64,000 nucleotides of DNA from Hypholoma sublateritium FD-334 SS-4 (taxonomy: Eukaryota; Basidiomycota; Agaricomycetes; Agaricales; Strophariaceae), in assembly GCA_000827495.1 (NCBI GenBank), contig KN817613.1:95251-159250 (forward strand), written 5' to 3'. Both the position numbers and the translations under genes were made by a program. This document shows, one piece after another, positions 55,740-64,000 of the stretch; position 1 is the stretch's first letter; every line of letters starts with the position of its first letter. A model generated the notes under the pieces. The model did no database searches and was not told the DNA's origin. It worked only from the letters and a program-made list of their open reading frames with translations.

Positions 55740-58400
55740 AAGTTACAGCCTTCACCAACGCCCCTGCGCGCTGCCGACCCTTCCTCTCGCTCGCTATCGG
55801 CGAGGGGTGCGTGAACAGAACTACATGCGGAACATACACGGGACAGCGCATTGCATAACGGGTGAGAACGCGGACCAGTGTCACAGCGCAGGGGCGGAGA
55901 ACCAGCTGCGCGGAGCACATCCCATGGGGGGCGGCGCATTCAGCCCAAGGCAGTAGAATACGGGCCGGGGAGGAGGAGGAGGAGCACGGCGTTCCCCGGG
56001 GAGGGCCCAACGGTGCGCACAGCGCCAGTGCGGGGTGTCCAATGAGATGCGGACACGGAGGCACACTCGCCGGCCGGAGGACCGCGGGAGGCGGGCAGTG
56101 TGCTATCACCCGCCTTCTCGCGGGGGTACCAGCAGCCATGTACTACACGGCGCTCAAGAAAAGTTACCCTGCAGCGTGCAGCGTACGGCCAATGGCGTGG
56201 TTCGAGGGAGGGGAGGGGAGGTGAAGCTGAGCGAGCACCGCACCATCCTATCCGCAGCCAACAACGCCGTCAGTGCGTCGGGACTCGACGCGAGCTCGCG
56301 AGCGACGTCCGCTGGAAATGAGCGTGATAAATGGCGGGGTGCATGCGCTCGACGGGCGCGGGCGTATGATGGGGGGATGATGGGAGGAGGAGGATCGAAA
56401 TAAATATTCGGGATACCAGCATGGTCTGTGCGGTGCGCATCAAGGCATGTGCATCTGGCGAATCGGGAGTTTTGTTTTATTTACAGTGTGCTCATTTGAG
56501 TCCCCCGATGCGACGAAGCACAGGCTGGGCTTGGTCAGCTGGCGTAGCCTCTTCAGGCACCCGCGCGTCATTGTGGCTTTTCGTGGCCTCCACTTCTCAC
56601 ACGCTATATGCAGCCCGGGGCAGCGTGGCTTGCGAGTTGAAGGAGCGCCGCTTATAGGTCGGATGCCGACCTGGATATGAGCAATGCTCGATATCCAACC
56701 GCTCATTCGCCGTACTATCCGCCACGCGACAACATATGCAAGCGCACGCACCGACATGCGGCGCTTTGTTCAGCCCTTGTTCGCCTCGTGCACTCCCACA
56801 GCCTCGCGTGGCGGGTGATCCTCGGGTGTCACCCTGGTACGCTGGTTGGCAGTGGACGCAGCCGGACGTGCGTAGCACTATTGCTGTGCACGTTAATAGG
56901 TATGCGCGCTTCGCCGCGAGGACGCGCCGCCAACGCGCCGTGGTCCAGGTACGTTCCACACTGCGGGGCACTTCACGGGAACGAAGCGCGATGCACCTGC
57001 GAGAGGAGCCGCAACGGGCGGAGACCGGCCGCGCGGCGCACATCGCATGGCAGGCGGCGCATTCAGGCCAAGCAGTAGGGAAGAAACGGGGCGGGGAGGA
57101 GGAGGAGGAAGCAGGGCGCACACCGGGGCGGGTCCACTAGTGAGCACAGCGCCAGTGCGGGGTGTCCAATGAGATGCGGACAGGAGGCGCGCTCGCCGGC
57201 GCCGGCAGCGGAACGCGGGAGGCGGGCGGTGTGCTATCACCCGCCTGCTCGCGGGGTACCACCACCCAGCTAGGCAGCGCACAGACGGCATCTATGATGC
57301 ACGGAGCGCATACAGATGTTATCTGCACCAGCGCGCGGCGCACGGCCAATGCTGTTGTGCGGAGGAGGGGGGGCGAAGGCGAGCGTGCACCGCACCATTC
57401 TCTCAGCGGCCAACCACGCCGTCGGTGCGTCGAGACTCGAGAATGAGCCCGCAAGCAACGGCCGCTGGCGATGAGCGTGATAAATGGCCGGATGCATGCG
57501 CTCGGCGGGCGCGGGGTGGTGGAGGAATGACGGGAGGAGGAGGATCGAAATAAATGTTCAGGCAGGCGTGGTCCGTGCGTGGGACGCGGCCGGCTTGTGC
57601 CGAAGGCGGTGCGCATCAAAGCATGTGCCACATCGTCGAATCGGGAGGTTTGTTTTACCTACGGTATACTCGTCTGAGAGAGTCCCCCGATGCGACGAAG
57701 CACAGGCTGGGCGCTTCTTGTCCCTCCGACGACGCTCCATAGCGGTGCACGCCCGCAAATTTGTGGTGTATGCGCGGGGGATTGACGTGCTCTGCATCTG
57801 CGGAGCGTCTGCACCACCTCTGCACAGAAAGCCCATATGCGGCTGAACGAGCATCAGGCACGCGCGTCATTGTGCCTCTTCGCGGTCTCCCCTTCTCGCA
57901 CGCTATATGTATGCGTGGCTTGCGACTTGATAGAACGCCGCTTATTCACCGTAGTGTCCGCCCACGCGACGACATATGAAAGCGCACGCGTCGACATGCG
58001 GCGCTTTGTTTAGTCGTCCTTGGTCGCCTCGTGCGCTCCCACAGCCCCGCACCCTGCCCTCGCACCCTCATTATATGCACGGACAAGCGTAGACAAGGGC
58101 TTGTCAGAGCACTTGAAGGCGCGATCAATAGCGGGTGTGCGGCTTTGTCCGTGCAGGCCGTCAACAAAGTCGACTGGTGCGAGGCGCCCACGATGCCCGT
58201 GCATGGCGGGTCACACTGCCAGGGTGGATGTGAAAAGGTGAATGGTGGGTGGAGCTAGGGAGCGTCCAGTGCGCGGCGGGGGCCATTGTCCGGCGGGGGA
58301 TCCTCGGGTGAGTCACCGCGGTACGCTCACCGTTGCTGTGCATGTTGATAGTTATGTGCGCTGCGCAGCGCGGAGCGCGGCCTCGTTGCGGCCGGCGCGT
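55740..58400. repeat. left arm of a large inverted repeat, itself a tandem of about 1.15 kb units
   Basis: Two direct subunits: CAGCGCCAGTGCGGGGTGTCCAATGAGATGCGGACA occurs at about 56017 and 57148, and GATGCGACGAAGCACAGGCTGGGC at about 56510 and 57690. The reverse complement of the same sequence is at 60240-62020. Dense ORFs on both strands are not conserved between copies and look like chance ORFs in GC-rich DNA. Confidence 0.8.
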
Positions 58401-59006
58401 GTGCGCTTGGTCTCCGGGCTTTGTAGTATCATACCCATGAGAGGATGGGTACGATTGGCTTCATAGCTGTAGGCACAATGTTCATATCCGCAGCCCACAG
58501 CCCGATGTCCGCCATCCTTCCCAGACAGATCGCAGGCGTTGAAAAGACATGAATTGCATAGAGTGTATTCGTAACGTAGTAAAACAGACGTAGTATAGTA
58601 TGCGCGAACAAAAGCAGGCGAGCCGGCGGCGCGTGCGCGGGGTATTACAGATGTACAGGGGCGCGCGGGAAGAGCAGAGCGACATAGATAGATGGTGCGG
58701 GTGGTACAGATGCAGGCGGCGGATAGATGTAGTGGGTGACGCGCGCCGGCGATGGCGCGGAGCTACGAGCGCAAGTAAAAGAACAAAAACAGGGTAGAAG
58801 GGAACAACAAGCGAGCGCCGGGGCGCCCAATAAATTTAGAGGAAAGGGGCAGGGCCGGCGGGGCCGGCGGCATATGAGAAGGGGAACGTACAGGGGTGGG
58901 GGCATAGATACCGGCGGCAGCGGCGGCACGGTATCGTCCGCATCGGCATGGCACCGATAATGACATCGTCAACGACGACGAGCAACAGCAACGCGGCCTG
59001 CCCGGC

Positions 59007-59840
59007 CTACGCCGCGCAGTCGACCATCTCCCAGTCCTCGCCCTTCACCACGACCCACGACGCCGTCAGCACAGGCGGCGCCGGTGCTCCCGTACCCGTC
59101 CCCATTGCCCCTGACATTCCGCCCATCCCCATCCCCACCCCCATCCCCATGCTCGCTCCCGTTCCGTCCGCCATCACACAGTCCCCGTCCCGGTGATCGG
59201 CGACGATCCGCTCCAGCTCCTTCGTCGCGGCGTCGATCGAGAGCGCGAGCCGCGCGCCCATGAGGAGCACCCGCCGGCCCTCCGGCGAGCCCGCCATGCG
59301 CCCGCGCAGCGCCGCGCGATAGAGGTCCGGCGGGGCGCGTGCGCGGGGGAAGACGGGTCGCGGGGGGCGCACGGCGGGGGGTGTTGGCGCGAGCGGTGAC
59401 GACGCGCGCGGCGAGAGCAGGGTCGTTATCGGGGACTCGACGGAGGGGAGGACGACCTGCGGCGCATGGGAGGGGCGCCGCAGGCGGAGGGGGGCCGTGG
59501 GTTTGGGTGTTGGGGCGGCGACGACGGGCGCGATGGGCGCGGCGATGGGGGTGGTGGTGGTGATGGGGACGGGGACGGTGCAGATGGCGAGCGGCTCACC
59601 GGCGCGCGAGAGCGCCTTGCGCTTGAGCCGCTGGTCCTTGTAGAACTGCAGCGTGCGGTGGTAGGGCACCGCGGGCAGCGCCGCGGTGGCGCACGGCGAC
59701 GACGACGGCGGAAGGGCGTCCGCGAAGCTGAGCAGCGTCTCCGAGCGGCGCAGGGCCTTCGCCGGGCGCGGGCTCGGCGGGACCGCGCAGGAGAAGGACG
59801 AGGTGCGCTTGCGCGGCGCTTCGGGGGGAGAGAAGGTCAT
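59007..59840 (-). CDS. gene X, intact copy: conserved basidiomycete protein of unknown function
   Basis: A single open frame of 277 residues from MTFSPPEAPRKRTSSFSCAV; ATGs at 59882 and 59987 upstream are possible alternatives. Blocks are PRPAKALRRSETLLSFADAL, YHRTLQFYKDQRLKRKALSR, a Pro/Ala-rich middle, PPDLYRAALRGRM, GARLALSIDAATKELERIVA, a GMGMG run and the end SWVVVKGEDWEMVDCAA. I recall this ending from basidiomycete hypothetical proteins but know no function. The basic Lys/Arg segments suggest a nuclear protein. It is the only intact member of a family with at least six broken fragments in the window, and it sits inside the large inverted repeat. Confidence 0.75.
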   Translation of the reverse strand: MTFSPPEAPRKRTSSFSCAVPPSPRPAKALRRSETLLSFADALPPSSSPCATAALPAVPYHRTLQFYKDQRLKRKALSRAGEPLAICTVPVPITTTTPIAAPIAPVVAAPTPKPTAPLRLRRPSHAPQVVLPSVESPITTLLSPRASSPLAPTPPAVRPPRPVFPRARAPPDLYRAALRGRMAGSPEGRRVLLMGARLALSIDAATKELERIVADHRDGDCVMADGTGASMGMGVGMGMGGMSGAMGTGTGAPAPPVLTASWVVVKGEDWEMVDCAA

Positions 59841-60239
59841 GGGCGGAGGGAATTGCTGCGCTCCGCCTGGGGCCCGGTTCATATCCTTCCCGCGTGGGAA
59901 CGCCGCTGTCACACCCCGATCCGGGTGAGTCACCGTGGCGGTGCGGCGGCGCCGTTCCGGCCTGCCTCGGGCGACGGGCTTGCCCATCAGGATCACGTCA
60001 AGAACGCGTTTCGCGCGCTGATATCAGCGTATCGTGATAGCACCCACCCCGGGCAGCAGATGGGCTGCACCCGCCGCGATGGGGCGTCTCGCACGGGGGG
60101 CTTCGCGCGACCGTATCCTGATCGCCAGGTGTGTTGCGAAACACGCGGCAAGGCCCGGCCGGGGTACAATAAGACAACAAAGGGCCTGCTCGAGTCACAA
60201 CAAAGCCCCGCAAAACAAGCGCACACGCCGACGATACTC

Positions 60240-62025
60240 GCCCGCCGCAACGAGGCCGCGCCGGGCACTGCGCAGCGTACAGACCCTGCACAGCAGTGTG
60301 CTGCGCACGTCCAGCTACGTCCACTGCCAGTCAGCGTACCAGGGTGACTCACCCGAGGATCCCCCGCCCCCGCCGAGCACGCCGTCCCGTCCCATCTAGA
60401 CGCCCCCTAGCTCCACCCATCATCCGCCCTTTCACCTGTTCAGGCGGCGTGACCATGCGCGGGCATCGTGGGCGCCTCGACTTCGTTGACGGCCTGCACG
60501 GACAAAGGAGCGCCCGCATCCGCACAGGCGTTATTGTTCGCGCTTTCAAGTGCGCTGCATGCCCTTGTCTACGCTTGTCCTTGCATATAATGGGGCCCGT
60601 GGGCAGGGTGCGGGGCTGTGGGAGCGCACGAGGCGAACAAGGGCCACACAAAGCGCCGCATGTCGCTTTCATCTGTCGTCGCGTGGGCGGACACTACGGC
60701 GAATAAGCGGCGTTCTATCAAGTCGCAAGCCACGCTGCCTCGGGAGACCCGCGAGAAGGGGAGACCGCGAAAAGGCACAATGACGCGCGGGTGCCTGATG
60801 CGCGTTCAGCCGCATATGGGTGGTGCAGGTGCTCCGCAAGCGCTCGAGACTCGAGTGCAGAGCACGTCAATCACCCGCGCACACCTCATAAATTCGGGCG
60901 CGCACCGCCGTACAGCTTCGTCGCCCGACGAGAAGAGGCGACGCAGGCTGGGTCCAAGCCCAGCCTGTGCTTCGTCTCATCGGGGGACTCAGATGAGTAC
61001 AGAGGTAAAACAAACCTCCCGATTCGTCAGAACCCAGATGCACATGCCTTGATACGCACCGCCTTCGGCACATTTATGCCGCCCTTGCCGGCCGCGTCCC
61101 ACGCACAGACCACACTGGTGAGTATCCCGAATACATATTCCGATCCTCCGCCTCCCATCCTCCCCCATCAATACATCATCCTCCACCCAATGTCCCCGCG
61201 CCCGTCGAGCGCATGCACCCCGCCGTCCGTCTGCCTCGCCTCCCACCGCCAGCGGCGTGTCGCTCGCGGGCTCGTGTCGAGGCGACGCACCGACGGCGTT
61301 GTTGGCTGCCGATAGGATGGCGCGGTGCTCGCTCGCTTCACCTCCCCTCCCCTCCCTCTCGAACCACGCCATTGACCGTGCGCCGCACGCTGCATGGTAC
61401 CTTTTCTTGCGCTCCGTGCAGTACACACGCCGTCCGTGCGCTGACTAGCCGCTTGACCTTGAACTCCCGATTCGTCAGGATGCACATGACGTTGATTCGC
61501 CGCGGAGCGCACAGACCACGCCTGGATCCGGAATATTTATTTCGATCCCAATCCTCCTCCTCCCATCATCTTCCCCCCATCATATGCCCGCGCCCGCCGA
61601 GCGCATGCACCCCGCCATTTATCACGCTCACCGCCAGCGGCCGTCGCTCGCGGGCTCTCTCTCGAGTCTCGACGCACCGACGGCGTTGTTGGCCGCTGAG
61701 AGAATGGTTCGGTGCTCGCTCGTTCCACGCCCCCCCCCCCTCCTTCCCCCGCACAAGATCATTGGCCGTTTGCCACCCGCTGGTGCAGGCAGCCTCTGTA
61801 TGCGCACCGCGTATCAGAGACGCCGTCTGTGCGCTGCCCAGCTGGGTGGTGGTACCCCCGCGAGGCAGGTGATAGCACACTGCCCGCCTCCCGCGTTCCG
61901 CTGCCGGCGCCGGTGAGTGGGCCTCCGTGTCCGCATCTCATTGGACACTCCGCACCGGCGACGCTCTGTCCGCCGGGTAGTGTGCCGTGCGCCCTCCTCC
62001 CCGCCCCGTTTCTTTCCTACTGCCT
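60240..62025. repeat. right arm of the large inverted repeat
   Basis: Reverse complement of much of 55740-58400. It is cut off at 62025 by a TIR element inserted in GTTTCTTTCCTACTGCCT. Confidence 0.8.
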
Positions 62026-63266
62026 TATGGTGATCTATCTGCACTATGGTGATCTATTTGCACATTTATTCCCACCCCCCGCCCCCGTCTGATGGCATGC
62101 CCCGCGCCCCCCAGGAAGCTTCAAATCGTTTAATTACCCCTCCACCACGTCCTACTGCAGTATAAAGCATATAAATAATGTATATAATACCTAAACAAAG
62201 ATTTGGAACCAGAAAAAATGACATTGCTGTGTTTAGGCTACAAGTATGTAAGTACTCCTGCTGCGAAGGGCGGCGACATGCAAGTATGTAAGTAGTTGGA
62301 TTATTACTTACTTGTAAATACACAGGTATGATTAAAATGTGCACCTATTTCATGGATTCTATTCCGGAAGCCCTTCAGCGTGTCGGTTCAGCACCACAAG
62401 GCCCGCAACCTACTAGTCGGAGTAGGCGCTCATATGCATCAAATATCCGCAGTGGCGCGGGACGGGGACGAGGATTCCGCACTTCTGGTTGGTCGTGGAA
62501 GAAGTGTCAATTCAGTTAGAGTTAGCGCCTACCATGGCTCTGGCTCTGACATGGTAGTTGAGCGAGTCGATAACGCCGGCCTCGATCGATCATCGAGTGC
62601 GGCAAATTTGAGCGCTTATAAAAGGGTTAGGGATGTAGTATCACACACAAACTATGTACACTATGTATTCCATAAATAAGTACCTGATTACAATGATGTG
62701 GATGAGCGCTCAGCGCTGAGTACGCGCTCACACTGACCACGATATTCGACGAAGTTCATAGTTCCCACGTTCCTTGCCGCATTCCCACGATTCACCAAAG
62801 AATCAAACAAGAATTGCCCAACGCCAGTTTCATCACAAATTTACCACGATAGTCTTATTGAAGTGCAATATATATGATTTATATACTTGAGATACAAGTC
62901 TGAGCACCGTGGTGTGGTGTTTAAGCAATACAAAGCTTCCTGGGGGGCGCGGGGCATGCCATCAGATGGGGGGCAGGGGGTGGGAATAAATGTGCAAATA
63001 GATCACCATATCTGCACATTTATTCCCACCCCCCGCCCCGCGTCTGATGGCATGCCCCGCGCCCCCCAGGAAGGTTTGTATCCCTCAAACACCACACCAC
63101 GGTGCTCAGACTGGTATTTAAAGTAGATATATCATGCCTATGGCACTTTGGTAAAGTTATAATGGTAAATTTGTGATGAAACTCGCGTAAGGCAATTCTT
63201 CTTGGATTCTTCGGCGAATCGTGAGAATACGGCAAGGAACGTGGGAATCATGAACTTCGTCGAATA
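62026..63266. mobile_element. outer, broken copy of the long-TIR element
   Basis: 62026-62044 is the start of the element (TATGGTGATCTATCTGCAC). The rest resumes at 63018 after the nested copy and runs to about 63264, where another MITE begins. The resumed part is the reverse complement of 40690-40950, so the interior has been rearranged or truncated. Confidence 0.65.
62045..63010. mobile_element. long-TIR element, 966 bp, inserted in its own relative
   Basis: Full second copy of the element at 40000-40974, same orientation, with the same long TIRs. Target duplication TCTGCAC at 62038-62044 and 63011-63017. The target is the TIR of another copy. Confidence 0.85.
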
Positions 63267-63793
63267 CTGTAGCAAATTAAATAGTTCGGCCGGGGGTGTG
63301 ACGCGGGACAAGGTGGACGAATTTTGATACCCGGCCAACTCAGACGTGACGCGGGACATGTCAAAAATCCGGCCAAACAAAATTCGGCCAGTTCATTTTG
63401 GCAGTGTATTTCCTGTGCACTATCCTATGGAATGCTACTCAGATGAACAGAAATTGTCTGTAAAGCCATTGAACCCCATTTGATTTTGCTTTTTTTTTAA
63501 CTTAAAAATAGCTGAAATTGTGCAAAAATTGAGTCCTTCACATATATTTCTATGTTTCAAGCCTCTAGTAACTTCACGTTCGATTTTCAATACTATCCAG
63601 GCCAAAAATAAGCTTATAAGCAGTGTGTCCCTAACAATAACGAGAAAACTCTCAAAAACCCGTAACTTGGGGGACAGGACAATTTTTTGAAAAAATTCGG
63701 CCATTCATGGTGTGACCCGGGACACAGAACGAAATTCGGCCACATCCACTTCGCGTGTGACGTGTGACGGCCGAACTATTTAAATTGCTACAG
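63267..63793. mobile_element. Tc1/mariner-like MITE, 527 bp
   Basis: 26 bp TIRs, CTGTAGCAAATTAAATAGTT to CGGCCG, and the inverse with one change. TA at 63265-63266 and 63794-63795. The interior has several TTCGGCCA motifs and no ORF. Confidence 0.82.
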
Positions 63794-64000
63794 TAGTAGA
63801 TAACGACCGTCCGCACTCCTCGCGCTGAGAGGCTTGCTGTCGGGCAAGACACGAATCACAAAACACACAACCACTGCGGAGCGAGATTCTATCCCTAGAT
63901 CGAGCGACGCTCTTCCTAGTACTATAAAATCTAATGTGTGCTCTGCCCCGTAGTAGCTAGCTAATGTAACTTTATGTCTTTCTCTTCAACAATACCCTGC

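Noticed and set aside
59841..59996. Longer N-terminus for gene X beginning at 59996
   Set aside because: Its first codon is GTG; the Arg-rich leader does not resemble the rest of the protein, so the ATG at 59840 is preferred.
55862..61872. Many 100-200 codon ORFs in the GC-rich arms
   Set aside because: Arg/Cys/Pro-rich translations that differ between duplicated copies in frame and strand; treated as chance ORFs.
1..64000. CRISPR arrays, rRNA and tRNA genes
   Set aside because: No regularly spaced short repeats, no rRNA landmarks and no convincing tRNA T-arm plus acceptor stem seen by eye; a tRNAscan run would be decisive.

Overview
This is a piece of nuclear DNA from a filamentous basidiomycete (Agaricomycetes, probably polypore-like). 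The reasons are GC-rich exons split by many 45-70 nt GT-AG introns, closely packed and often divergent genes, typical fungal families (SPT2, DENND6-type GEF, DUF4604, P450, cysteine-rich secreted proteins) and a fungal Ty1/Copia element. The species cannot be named from the sequence. All exon boundaries were read by eye from splice sites and frame continuity.

Left part (1-21.8 kb) is ordinary gene space: a possible 5' end of a minus-strand gene running off the left edge, a secreted Ala/Pro-rich protein with Kex2-like sites (457-1849), a nine-exon P450 (3331-5345) lying between two copies of the 3' end of spt2, spt2 itself (6773-8311, minus), a ten-exon MFS transporter (9124-11255, minus), a 2.8 kb stretch without a clear gene, a CPSF6-like RRM protein (14030-15624), then DUF4604 (minus) and a DENN protein (plus) sharing a 141 bp divergent promoter, and a hypothetical gene (19759-21527) followed by a partial duplicate of itself.

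Middle part (21.9-29.9 kb) holds two nearly identical small secreted cysteine-rich protein genes in inverted orientation around about 2.5 kb of gene-poor DNA, then a small PARP-like gene with an N-terminal Tyr/Pro repeat.

Right part (30-64 kb) is an accessory, duplication-rich region. A unit made of two minus-strand genes, here called X and Y, has been tandemly repeated. X is intact only at 59 kb and survives elsewhere as broken fragments. Y survives as three intact six-exon genes (33.3, 38.2 and 43.9 kb) plus a 3'-truncated one (53.3 kb). In Y the exon lengths and phases are exactly preserved, while one linker exon varies by multiples of three. Y has an N-terminal helical-looking domain, a low-complexity linker and a conserved C-terminal motif that ends the protein. 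This layout recalls fungal pore-forming HeLo-type proteins with terminal amyloid motifs, but that link is inference only. The array is interrupted by a full-length, apparently intact Copia retrotransposon (45610-51131), several TIR elements with recognisable target duplications, some nested, and a large inverted repeat around intact X.
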